Source of the DNA: Mesorhizobium sp.
GTDB taxonomy: Bacteria > Pseudomonadota > Alphaproteobacteria > Rhizobiales > Rhizobiaceae
Direction: 5' to 3'
Length of the DNA: 64,000 bases
NCBI GenBank assembly: GCA_004020315.1
Contig: SAQG01000001.1
Span: 372,001-436,000, forward strand
Under the pieces are notes generated by a model. That model was not told the DNA's origin. It worked only from the letters and a program-made list of their open reading frames with translations, and ran no database searches. Both the position numbers and the translations under genes were made by a program. Each line of letters opens with the position of its first letter. Within the stretch, counting starts at the first letter, position 1. Below, one piece after another: positions 9,495 through 17,607 of this stretch.

Positions 9495-10154
9495 TCAGGC
9501 CTCCTCTGCCGCGTCGCGAATTGCAGCGACGATGTTCGGATAAGCGGCACAACGGCAGATGTTGCCGCTCATCCGCTCGCGGATCTCGGCATCGGTGAGA
9601 GCGACGGAAGCCGCCGCCACGTCGGCGCTCGCATGGCTCGGCCAGCCGGCCCGGGCCTCGCCCAGCATACCGACCGCGGAGCAGATCTGGCCCGGCGTGC
9701 AATAGCCGCACTGGAAACCATCGCGGGCGACGAACGCGGCCTGCACCGGATGCAACTGGTCACCCTCGGCAAGGCCCTCGACCGTGGTGATCTCGTCACC
9801 TTCATGCATTGCGGCAAGCGTCAGGCAGGAATTGATCCGGCGCCCATCGACGAGCACCGTGCATGCGCCGCACTGGCCGTGGTCGCAGCCTTTCTTTGAG
9901 CCGGTAAGGCCGAGATGGTTGCGCAGGGCGTCGAGCAGCGTCGTTCGCGGGTCGAGTTCGACGGCAAAATCCTTCGCGTTGATCCGCAGGGACATCGGCA
10001 TCGTCGGTACCGGCGTGGGCGAGGCGGCTGCGGTGACGGTGTCGGCCGGCTCGGCGCCAACCGGTATACCGGTAGCCAACAGCACACCGGTCGCCACCCC
10101 GCCCTCCAGCACCGTTCGACGCGTCGGCCAGCTCCTGCTGTCTGTTTTGGCCAT
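9495..10154 (-). CDS. paoA: Aldehyde oxidoreductase, 2Fe-2S subunit with Tat leader (PaoA/YagT-like)
   Basis: About 219 aa. The N-terminus has a twin-arginine leader (TRRTVLEGGVATGVLLATG) and then two [2Fe-2S] domains: plant-type cysteines in KKGCDHGQCGACTVLVDG with INSC, and the second set in CGYCTPGQ and NICRCAAYPNI. I chose ATG 10154, which follows GGGAG by about 8 nt; a GTG at 10193 is the alternative. The leader implies that the folded PaoABC complex is exported to the periplasm. Confidence 0.87.
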   Translation of the reverse strand: MAKTDSRSWPTRRTVLEGGVATGVLLATGIPVGAEPADTVTAAASPTPVPTMPMSLRINAKDFAVELDPRTTLLDALRNHLGLTGSKKGCDHGQCGACTVLVDGRRINSCLTLAAMHEGDEITTVEGLAEGDQLHPVQAAFVARDGFQCGYCTPGQICSAVGMLGEARAGWPSHASADVAAASVALTDAEIRERMSGNICRCAAYPNIVAAIRDAAEEA

Positions 10155-10244
10155 GGATGATCTCCCAGTCGCAGTTTCGTCACTCATCGACACTGGAGGT
10201 GGGGGTGCGCGCGGCGGCTTTCTTTCAAGAAACCGGCGGCAATG

Positions 10245-11150
10245 TCAGGAATCCGGAGAAGAATTCACCCGATAGGCGCGGGGCGTCATGCCCCTGAGAC
10301 GCCGGAAGGTCGTGGTGAAGTGGCTCTGGCTTGAAAAGCCGAGGCGAAAGGCAATGCTACTGATCGACAAACCCGTTTCGCGCAGCAGCATCTCCGCTCG
10401 CCGCACGCGTTCCTCGATCACATAGGCATAGGGTGCAAGGCCGGTCGTCGCCTTGAAGCGGCGTGCAAAACTGTCGACGGCCATGTCCGCGACAGCCGCC
10501 AGCTCGCTTAGCGAAATGTCGGAATTCATATGGGCATCGATGTAATCCCGGACTCGACCAAGCGCCCGACGACTGAGACAGCCGTGACGTACGGACGGCT
10601 GTTGCTCCCGGTTCAGGTTGGCCACGCGGAGGCTGACGAGGGCGACCAGATGCTCAATATAGGCAGTGTCCGGCTCGTGACCGAGTGCCATCTCGTCGCG
10701 AAGCGAACTCAGCAGTGTGGCGACGACCACGTCTCTCTTGTTCACCAGGATCGGCAAATCTCTCAGGCGTTCGCATCCAGGAAGCCTGATATCGGGATCG
10801 ATCCACAAGGCTGAATAGGAGAGGTTTACATCGCGATAGAAGCCCTGCCGCTCCGCGCCTGCGGGGACGAAGGTGAGGGCTCCGGGGCGGTCCATTCCGT
10901 CGTAGAGGGATCTTGCCTCGTGCCGGATAGATGTATGGGACGTTCCGCCTTCTTCGGTCAGCACGATCAGATGATGGGGGGCTGTCCAGCGGAGTTCTGC
11001 CTCCCGGCACGCCCACCGCCGATTGTCGAAAACGATCGAGGAGCTGTCCCATGACGCGGTTTGCAGGGGCTCCGACCTCTCTTCCTGGCTCCGAACCCGT
11101 CCGTCACCAAGCAATGGTCTGAATGACATCGCGGCATCCCGCTGGTTCAC
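10245..11150 (-). CDS. AraC-family transcriptional regulator
   Basis: About 301 aa. The C-terminal 100 residues hold two helix-turn-helix motifs: ISLSELAAVADMAVDSFARR and ISSIAFRLGFSSQSHFTTTF, ending in MTPRAYR, the AraC signature. The N-terminal half has a cupin-like sensor pattern. It lies 90 nt upstream of paoA on the same strand and probably activates the pao operon. The start may be GTG 11150 or ATG 11129; neither has a strong ribosome site. Confidence 0.85.
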   Translation of the reverse strand: MNQRDAAMSFRPLLGDGRVRSQEERSEPLQTASWDSSSIVFDNRRWACREAELRWTAPHHLIVLTEEGGTSHTSIRHEARSLYDGMDRPGALTFVPAGAERQGFYRDVNLSYSALWIDPDIRLPGCERLRDLPILVNKRDVVVATLLSSLRDEMALGHEPDTAYIEHLVALVSLRVANLNREQQPSVRHGCLSRRALGRVRDYIDAHMNSDISLSELAAVADMAVDSFARRFKATTGLAPYAYVIEERVRRAEMLLRETGLSISSIAFRLGFSSQSHFTTTFRRLRGMTPRAYRVNSSPDS

Positions 11151-11287
11151 TCGCGGAGCCGTGGCCAGCCCCGGCTTGAGCGTTGTGCGCCGCCCCGCCG
11201 CTACGCATACGGCGGTTTATGTGGCACAGGCATAGTGAGTTGGTAACCGCGCCGTGTTCAAGAAGTCGTGAGATCAAGCAAATCCTG

Positions 11288-12622
11288 TCAACCGCCCAGC
11301 CCATCGCGGATGGCGCAGAAATAGCGATCGCTTCCAACCTGGCCGCCCTTGAGCGCAATCTCCAGTCCGTCGATTGCCTTGACGCGCGAGTGGGCGACGC
11401 AAAGCGGCGAGCCTGGCGAGGCGGGCAGCGGCATTCGCACCGTCAGCGCATCGACCCCCATCTGGCCGAGTGCGTGGCTCGACGTGTCGCCGCCGGCGAT
11501 GATCACGCGCTGTAATTTCTGCTCGATCGTCAGCTCGCGAAGAAGTTCGCCGAGCCCGCGGCCAAGCTTGTGGCGGGCGCCTTCCTGCCGGTCGATTTCG
11601 GCGCCGCGGTCGGCTGTGGGACCAAGGGCGGTGTAGAGGACAACGCTGCGACCGGCTTCCAGACTGGCGCGGCCGCTCGCTGCCGCACGTGCAATCGCGT
11701 CGCCGGAGGCCTCAGAAACCAACTCGACAGGATCCACCTCGATCCCGTCGAAACCGTCCGTCAAAGCTTGCCGGATCTGTCGTTCCGTGGTCGGCGAGCA
11801 ACTGCCCGAGACCACCGCGATCCGGTCGGCCGCACCCGGCGGCGAAAAGCTGGGCTCGGCATGGACGGTATGGTTCGAGGCCCATTCGGCCAGCAGCGCA
11901 TATTCGATCCCGGAAGAGCCGACGACGAAAGTGCCGCCCGGCCTGCGAACGCGCCATATCTCCTTGCCGGCAAGCGCCTGACTTTCCGGGCTGTCGACAT
12001 CCAAAAGCACGATATCGCTGCGATTCTCGATCAGGCGATCGAACGCTTCCGACCGCGATGCCGACTGCAGCGTCGCCAGGTCGACCAGGCCCGAGGTGAG
12101 GTCCGTCTGCCGCGACAGATGGATCAGCAAATCGGATTCATCCATCGGTGTGGTCGGGTGTCGGCTCATCACGGGATGGCGGTCGATGCGGAAATATTTG
12201 TCGCGGTAGGCGGCGAACAGATGGCCGAAGGCGGTGTAGCGCTTGAGCTGCGGCGCGCCGACCACCAGCGGCACGCTGTCTTGGCTGAAAACCGAGCGGC
12301 CGATCTCGATTGCCCGGCCGATGTTGCCGATGGTCGGGCTGGAATCGAAGGTCGAGCAGACCTTGTAGTGGCAGATCTCGGCATTCAAAGTCTTCAGCCA
12401 GGCGAAGGCGTCCCGCAGATGTGTGTCCATCCATTGCGGCGTCTCGCTGCGGCTGGTGCCGGCTAAGCCGATGGCACCGCAATGCCTGAACTGCGAAAGC
12501 AGGGCCTCGTCCGGCTGACGCATGAACAGTACGGTCGGCACGCCGCCGAGCTCGAGCGCCTCCATGACGTCGGTCGAGCCGGTGAGGTCGTCGCCATAGT
12601 AACTGAGAAGCAGGTTTTGCAT
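11288..12622 (-). CDS. oiaK: 3-oxo-isoapionate kinase (four-carbon acid sugar kinase family, DUF1537)
   Basis: 444 aa. N-terminal DUF1537 motif YYGDDLTGSTDVMEALELGG and the C-terminal nucleotide-binding motif GGDTSSHALGQMGVDAL are both intact. In the characterised D-apiose pathways this family phosphorylates 3-oxo-isoapionate to its 4-phosphate, the substrate of OiaX. ATG 12622 lies 4 nt after the oiaX stop, so the two are co-translated. DUF1537 kinases elsewhere act on threonate, erythronate or denitronate-type acids; the neighbouring RuBisCO-like gene and apnL/apnO decide for OiaK. Its 3' end is duplicated at 6106-6182. Confidence 0.87.
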   Translation of the reverse strand: MQNLLLSYYGDDLTGSTDVMEALELGGVPTVLFMRQPDEALLSQFRHCGAIGLAGTSRSETPQWMDTHLRDAFAWLKTLNAEICHYKVCSTFDSSPTIGNIGRAIEIGRSVFSQDSVPLVVGAPQLKRYTAFGHLFAAYRDKYFRIDRHPVMSRHPTTPMDESDLLIHLSRQTDLTSGLVDLATLQSASRSEAFDRLIENRSDIVLLDVDSPESQALAGKEIWRVRRPGGTFVVGSSGIEYALLAEWASNHTVHAEPSFSPPGAADRIAVVSGSCSPTTERQIRQALTDGFDGIEVDPVELVSEASGDAIARAAASGRASLEAGRSVVLYTALGPTADRGAEIDRQEGARHKLGRGLGELLRELTIEQKLQRVIIAGGDTSSHALGQMGVDALTVRMPLPASPGSPLCVAHSRVKAIDGLEIALKGGQVGSDRYFCAIRDGLGG

Positions 12623-12626
12623 GGCT

Positions 12627-13877
12627 TCAGGCCGCTTTGCCGTCGCCGAATTTTTCAATCGACCGCGCTAATTCGAAATGGTCGAGCGCGAAGTCCGCCA
12701 GCGGTACGCCATCGACCGCCGCCTGCCAGGCTTGCTGCACGGCGCGCACGCCGGCACCCGGTCCGTCCGGGTGGCTGACGATGCCGCCGCCGCAGAGATA
12801 GAGAAGATCGACCGTCCGGCCGGTTCGCTCAAAGGTTTCGGGGGCTTGTCCGCCCCATTGGCCCGAACCGGCGACCGGCAATGCGCAATCATCCGCCGAG
12901 AAGATCGGCGTGGTCACCGCCTTGAAGGATTCGACGAAGGACCAGTCCGGCTCCCAATATTTCGAGGCGATGCCGTTGATCTGGAATTGATCGACGCCGA
13001 GCAGCCGCCAAAACTGCTGCCAGACCTTGAAGTCCATGCCGAGGCCGGGGTGGCGGGTGAGGATGTCCCAGCCGTTCCGGTGCGCATGGAGCACCAGGCT
13101 GGAGCGCTTCCTGAGGAACGCCATGCCGCCAAACCCGATCGAATTGATGTTGACCACGGCGCAGTTGCCGCCGGCCTTCACCACCAGATCGTGGTTTCGC
13201 ATCATCTCGTCCGGATCGGCATGCGAGATGCCGAAGGCATACATCACCTTCTTGCCGGTCTTCTGCTCGTGGTCGAGGATAAGCGGCATGATCGCCTTGA
13301 CCCGTTCCGACAGCGGCGAATAGGCCGGGCTCATCAACTTCTCATCATCCTTGATGAAGTCGACGCCGGCACCGATCAGCTCACCCACCATTGCGGCCGT
13401 CTCGTGCGGTCGTAGGCCAAGCGCCGGCTTGACGATCGTTCCAATGATCGGGCGATCCGTGACGCCGGTCAGCCGGCGGCTGCCTGCGACGCCGAATTGC
13501 GGACCTGGATGCGCTCCCCGGTATTCGTCCGGCAGCTTTATGTCGATGACGCGGATGCCGGACAGGCCCTTGATCGAATAGGTACCTCCGATGGCGATGG
13601 TCATCAGCGCCGAAAGGTCAGTGCCGATGGCATCAAACGGAAACGCAATATCGACATCCGCGCGCTTGAAGGGCCCATCGCCGGCTTCGGGAAGCGATGG
13701 GCGATCGGCGTCCGGCAGATGCCGGATCGCCAGGACGCGTGCAGCGACCCGCGCCTTGAGCTCTTCGGTCTCGCCGGCCAACGCCACAAAGGTTCCGGTC
13801 GACTGGTCGCTGGCGATCTTGGCCGCCAGCGCCTCGATGCTGCCTGAGGTTTCGAGGCGATAGGTGAGGATGATCAT
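12627..13877 (-). CDS. oiaX: RuBisCO-like protein; probable 3-oxo-isoapionate-4-phosphate decarboxylase
   Basis: 416 aa, RuBisCO large-subunit fold. The metal-site loop GVDFIKDDE (Lys176, Asp178, Glu179) is conserved, so carbamylated-Lys Mg chemistry is possible. In the KPKLGL active-site loop the first Lys (150) is kept but the second is Ala (KPALGL), and no loop-6 Lys motif is seen, so it is not a carboxylase of ribulose bisphosphate. Adjacent to oiaK and beside apnL, apsD and the regulator, it matches OiaX, giving L-erythrulose 1-phosphate and CO2. The transcarboxylase/hydrolase OiaT is the main alternative. ATG 13877 has only a weak upstream site. Confidence 0.85.
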   Translation of the reverse strand: MIILTYRLETSGSIEALAAKIASDQSTGTFVALAGETEELKARVAARVLAIRHLPDADRPSLPEAGDGPFKRADVDIAFPFDAIGTDLSALMTIAIGGTYSIKGLSGIRVIDIKLPDEYRGAHPGPQFGVAGSRRLTGVTDRPIIGTIVKPALGLRPHETAAMVGELIGAGVDFIKDDEKLMSPAYSPLSERVKAIMPLILDHEQKTGKKVMYAFGISHADPDEMMRNHDLVVKAGGNCAVVNINSIGFGGMAFLRKRSSLVLHAHRNGWDILTRHPGLGMDFKVWQQFWRLLGVDQFQINGIASKYWEPDWSFVESFKAVTTPIFSADDCALPVAGSGQWGGQAPETFERTGRTVDLLYLCGGGIVSHPDGPGAGVRAVQQAWQAAVDGVPLADFALDHFELARSIEKFGDGKAA

Positions 13878-13907
13878 AGTTCGAAAAAATTCCCTGATCT
13901 TCGAAAT

Positions 13908-13926
13908 CTGGTATAATGAGTACATG
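13908..13926. promoter_or_regulatory. Putative GntR operator in the oiaX/regulator divergent promoter
   Basis: CTGGTATAATGAGTACATG. The CTGGTATRAT core recurs at 22134 and 23225, upstream of the other two transcription units of the apiose locus. GGTATA is also the repeat unit bound by E. coli NanR, of the same FCD subfamily as the regulator at 14019. The core also reads as an extended -10 on the plus strand toward the regulator, so it could serve as both. Confidence 0.5.
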
Positions 13927-14018
13927 AGTATTGCAAGCGATATCCTGCTCGGGCAAGCATTCTGGGAATCGTGGTGGCAATGCTAAATAGACACCGGTCA
14001 AAGGAGTGATTCGCGACG

Positions 14019-14732
14019 ATGAACCGTTCGGAGCCGATCGTCCGGCGCAAACTTTCCGACGAAGTCTTTTTGAGGCTGAAGCGCCTGATCACCAGCGGCG
14101 AATTGCAGCCGGGCGACGACATGCCGTCGGAGCGCGAGCTGATGGAGCGCTTCGAGGTCGGCAGGCCGGCGATCCGCGAGGCGATGCAGGCGTTGAGCAA
14201 TATGGGCCTCGTCGCGATCTCGCATGGAGAGCGGGCGAAAGTGCTGCAGCTGACCGCCAAGTCGATCATCAAGCAGGTCGACGGCGCGGCCAAGATCATT
14301 CTGTCGTCGTCGAAGGACACGCTGGAGCACCTCAAGAACGCGCGCATCTTCTTCGAGCGCGGCATGGTCAGGGAAGCCGCCGAAAAGGCAACCGCCGAGG
14401 ACGTTCAGCTGTTGCGGGCGACCGTTGCCGAACAGCGGAGCTTTCGCGGCGATTCCGAAGCCTTCATATCCGCCGACATGAAGTTTCATACCCAGATCGC
14501 GGCGATATCCGGAAACCCGATCTATGTCGCGGTCAGCGAAGCCATGCTCGGCTGGCTGAAGGAATATCACACCGAAATGCTGATCTGGACCGGCAAGGAA
14601 AACTTCACGCTGACCGAGCATGAAGAGATCATCGGACGCATCGAGCAGAAGGATGCGGACGGCGCCGAGAAGGCGATGATCAAGCACCTCGAGCGCTCGC
14701 GTGCGCTCTACGTGATGAATTCCGGCAACTGA
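14019..14732 (+). CDS. GntR-family regulator, FadR/NanR (FCD) subfamily, of the D-apiose locus
   Basis: 237 aa. Winged HTH at residues about 10-75 (LITSGELQPGDDMPSERELM with VGRPAIREAMQAL), then an all-helical FCD domain. DMKFHTQIAAISGNPI carries the Asp and His positions used for metal binding in FCD domains, and a later His lies in AMIKHLERSR. Divergent from oiaX-oiaK and convergent with apnL (2-nt gap), so it sits inside the apiose locus and is its likely local regulator, probably a repressor released by an acid intermediate such as apionate (inference). Confidence 0.87.
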   Translation: MNRSEPIVRRKLSDEVFLRLKRLITSGELQPGDDMPSERELMERFEVGRPAIREAMQALSNMGLVAISHGERAKVLQLTAKSIIKQVDGAAKIILSSSKDTLEHLKNARIFFERGMVREAAEKATAEDVQLLRATVAEQRSFRGDSEAFISADMKFHTQIAAISGNPIYVAVSEAMLGWLKEYHTEMLIWTGKENFTLTEHEEIIGRIEQKDADGAEKAMIKHLERSRALYVMNSGN

Positions 14733-14734
14733 TT

Positions 14735-16573
14735 TCACCCGATCCGGGTGATCGCGTAAGGCGTCATCACTAGGTGGCGTCGTTCGAACCCGGAAATATC
14801 AACCGTCACGTCGCTCGCCGTCAGGTTCGCTAGCCACATGACGGTCTTGCCCGAAGGAGAACGGGCGGCCAGCGTGAGCACCCGCGTCTCATCGCTAGTC
14901 CTAGCCGCTACGTGCCGGTGGCCGGCCAGTTCGCAAAGCCCTCGCACGGCCTGGAAGATCGGCCGGGGTTCACCTTCGCCGACGGGTTCCCCGGATGCTG
15001 CCAGCACGCCGAACGGTCCGGCGAAACCGGACAGCGTGAGCATCTCCAGCCCGGCTGGCGCGACGCGCGCGGCATAGCCGATCGTCCATGCTGCCGCGAA
15101 CAGGCCGGCATGGCGGGGATCCCGGTCGGCCATGGCGATGCGCTGTCTGTGCGGATTGGCCTTGGTCGCGCCGCCATAGGGGTTCTGCCGCATGGCAATG
15201 GTCGACGGGCCGATCCTATAGGGCTTTGCCCCGAAGATCGCCCGCACCGATGCGGTGATGAAAGGCAGCGCCTCCAGCGATTGCATGACGCTGAGGTCGT
15301 CGGCGGCGTGCACGATCGGGCAGGTGCAGTGGGTGACGAAATCGAGCAGGTCGGCGGGAACGCGTTTGCGATTGAGTTCGGTGAAATAGCTGAACATGCC
15401 GCCACCGAGCCGGATGTCGGGGAAGGCGCGCCGCGCCGCGGCATAGACGTCTTCGAGCGGCGGGCATTGTGGCCATGCGCTGCCCGGCGGCGTCGATTGC
15501 CGGTCGACCGACGGCGAAACGGCGATGGCCGAGAGCTTCAGCCCGGCCTGACGGACCATGTCGGCGACGCCTGAAAGCTCCGCGTCGAGATCGCCAACGC
15601 AGGAAACGACGCATTCAAGCGTGGTCTCGACCGGGTAGGCTGCGGCGAGCCGGGCATAGGACTGCAAGGCGCCGAGACCGTGGCCGCACGTCGGATCGTA
15701 ATGGAACATCAGCTGTTGCGGGCCAAGCGCGGACAGCATCTGAAGATTTTCAAGCGGGGCATCGACTTCATCCGGATAGATGATCACGCCGATATCCGGC
15801 AGCAGCGGTCCGGCTTCGCCGAGCTCAACGCGGATGTGTTCGGCGGCTGTTGCGGCAGCCGGCACTTTCCCGTCGCCGGTCACACGCAGACTGATCGTCT
15901 GGCGCAGCGTCTCGCCGGCGGGCAGCACATAGGGCCATGGCAGCGCGAGCGGCCGGACATAGGTCTTGTAGGACGCGTCCGACCAGTTGCGCTGATCCTC
16001 CATCTCGAACGCGTCGCCTTCCATCCGGCATTCGGCAACAACGCCCGGCCGAACCTCGTGGCTGATCGCCCGCAAATTCTTGAAGGGCTGCCAGGGGTCG
16101 ATCAGATGCGGAAGCTTTGTTTCCATCACGCTGCCGTCGGTGTGCTCGACCGTAACGGGGCTGCCGGCCAGGCCGGCGATCGGGTGCAGGATGCAGAAAC
16201 CGCAGCGATTGGTCTCGAAATCGCTTTCGGGAAGCGCGCTCACGTCGAAAACCAGCTGGCCGTCGGCGGAAGCCTCGATCGTCGCGCGAAAGTCGAGCCG
16301 ACTCCCCTCTGGTACGATACAACTTGCCGAATAGCTGACGGAGAAGCTCTCGGGGCCCTGGTCTATGACTAAATCCGTGAGCACCGGCTCGTGGGTGCCC
16401 CAGTCGCGATCCCTGACGACATAGGCGATGGCGCGCAGCACTTCGATGCCACCGTGGCGGATGGTGCGCAGATTGCCGTTGACGAGGTCCGCCGTCAGCG
16501 CGCCGGCGCGCAGCCTGACCGGCTCGGCCTCGACCGAGGGCGTGCCATAGAGGAGGAAGGCGTCGGCGGTCAT
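14735..16573 (-). CDS. apnL: D-apionate lactonase
   Basis: 612 aa, no signal peptide, so cytosolic. I recognise it from its length, N-terminus (FLLYGTPSVEAEPVRLRAGA then a region with NGNLRTIRHGGIEVLRAIAY) and context as the ApnL family that hydrolyses D-apionolactone to D-apionate. I cannot point to catalytic residues. Its ATG overlaps the apsD stop (ATGA, 16570-16573), so dehydrogenase and lactonase are translationally coupled, as expected for consecutive steps. It is the last gene of the ABC-apsD-apnL operon and converges on the GntR gene. Confidence 0.83.
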   Translation of the reverse strand: MTADAFLLYGTPSVEAEPVRLRAGALTADLVNGNLRTIRHGGIEVLRAIAYVVRDRDWGTHEPVLTDLVIDQGPESFSVSYSASCIVPEGSRLDFRATIEASADGQLVFDVSALPESDFETNRCGFCILHPIAGLAGSPVTVEHTDGSVMETKLPHLIDPWQPFKNLRAISHEVRPGVVAECRMEGDAFEMEDQRNWSDASYKTYVRPLALPWPYVLPAGETLRQTISLRVTGDGKVPAAATAAEHIRVELGEAGPLLPDIGVIIYPDEVDAPLENLQMLSALGPQQLMFHYDPTCGHGLGALQSYARLAAAYPVETTLECVVSCVGDLDAELSGVADMVRQAGLKLSAIAVSPSVDRQSTPPGSAWPQCPPLEDVYAAARRAFPDIRLGGGMFSYFTELNRKRVPADLLDFVTHCTCPIVHAADDLSVMQSLEALPFITASVRAIFGAKPYRIGPSTIAMRQNPYGGATKANPHRQRIAMADRDPRHAGLFAAAWTIGYAARVAPAGLEMLTLSGFAGPFGVLAASGEPVGEGEPRPIFQAVRGLCELAGHRHVAARTSDETRVLTLAARSPSGKTVMWLANLTASDVTVDISGFERRHLVMTPYAITRIG

Positions 16574-17607
16574 CTGAGCAAAGCGCCGATCTGCACGGGT
16601 TCGCGGCTTGCAGCACCGGCATAGGCGGCCTCGACCAGCGCCAAAGTCTTGAGGTTGTCGGCTCCCGAGGTTGCCGGCTCGGTCCCTTTCGCCAGGCAGT
16701 CAACCCAGTGTTTTTGAATGGCGACGACGCTTTCCTGGATGTTGTGCCATGGCCGCGATGCCCAAGACAGCAGCGGCGGGGAGACGTCTCTGACCGCCGT
16801 TCCGTTCCTGCCGGTAACGGTGAGCCGGTAACCCTGCTCGAGCCGGATCGTACCATCGCTGCCGTCGATCTCGACCAGCGTCTGCGGAAACGGCTCGACA
16901 GCGAGCTTCGTCGCATAGCTGCAATCGACCACAGACGTTGCGCCACTCTTGTGGTCCATCAGCATGGTAGCGACGTCCTCGCCGGCAATGTTGGGATTAA
17001 TGCGAGCGGTTCGTGTCGTGATCGTCGAAACGTCGCCAAGCAGAAAGCGGGCAATGTCGAGACTATGGATGCCGAGGTCCTCGATGATGAAGCGCTTTCC
17101 CGTCGCCAGATAGGGCTGGCCGGAAAACACGTCATAGGCCGAGCGGAACGATATCCGTCCGAAGAAGGGTGTGCCGATTTCGCCGCTGTCGAGCACGGCA
17201 CGCACAGCCTGGATCGGCGACTGCCAGCGAAAATTTTCATGCACCATCAACGGCACGCCGGCGTCAGCGCAAGCTTTCACCATGGCCTTGGCGTCGGCAA
17301 GCGTCGGCGCGAACGGTTTTTGGCAGATTGCCGGAACGCCGTGCCGCGCTGCCATCTCGACGAGCGGACGATGGCTCGGCGCGGTGGTGGCGATATCGGC
17401 GAAATCCAGGCTTTCGCCGGCAAAAAGTGCTGCCGCGTCGGCATAGCGGCGCTCAATGCCAAACTGGTCACCGACGACCTCGAGCCGTTGCGGATCGCGG
17501 TCGCAGATGGCGACGATCGAGGCGCCGGCGATATCGCGCCATGCGTGCATCTGGTTGACAGCAAAGAAGCCGCAGCCGATCAGCGCTCCCCGCAGTTCCG
17601 CCGCCAT
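16570..17607 (-). CDS. apsD: D-apiose dehydrogenase (Gfo/Idh/MocA family)
   Basis: 345 aa. N-terminal Rossmann fold GALIGCGFFAVNQMHAW; CQKPFAPTLADAK replaces the usual EKP motif while keeping the Lys-Pro; EDLGIHSLDIARFLLGD is the conserved catalytic GxHxxD region. It should oxidise D-apiose with NAD to apionolactone. ATG 17607 shares a base with the permease stop (TGATG). The frame stays open for 268 more codons upstream, but that part is antiparallel-free shadow of the permease gene in another frame and is rejected. It lies between the transporter and apnL in one operon. Confidence 0.85.
   Translation of the reverse strand: MAAELRGALIGCGFFAVNQMHAWRDIAGASIVAICDRDPQRLEVVGDQFGIERRYADAAALFAGESLDFADIATTAPSHRPLVEMAARHGVPAICQKPFAPTLADAKAMVKACADAGVPLMVHENFRWQSPIQAVRAVLDSGEIGTPFFGRISFRSAYDVFSGQPYLATGKRFIIEDLGIHSLDIARFLLGDVSTITTRTARINPNIAGEDVATMLMDHKSGATSVVDCSYATKLAVEPFPQTLVEIDGSDGTIRLEQGYRLTVTGRNGTAVRDVSPPLLSWASRPWHNIQESVVAIQKHWVDCLAKGTEPATSGADNLKTLALVEAAYAGAASREPVQIGALLR

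Noticed and set aside
6207..10154. paoABC as xanthine dehydrogenase
   Set aside because: Tat leader on the 2Fe-2S subunit, extra Fe-S cysteines in the FAD subunit and the gene order match periplasmic aldehyde oxidoreductase.
12627..13877. RuBisCO-like protein as a true RuBisCO or as MtnW of methionine salvage
   Set aside because: Key RuBisCO loop residues differ, and the adjacent oiaK and nearby apnL, apsD and apnO tie it to apiose; the mtn genes are in a separate, differently regulated unit.
13909..13917. TGGTATAAT as simply an extended -10 promoter element
   Set aside because: Possible for the regulator at 14019, but the copies at 22135 and 23226 point away from the genes they precede, so an operator explains all three better. 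Kept as an uncertainty.
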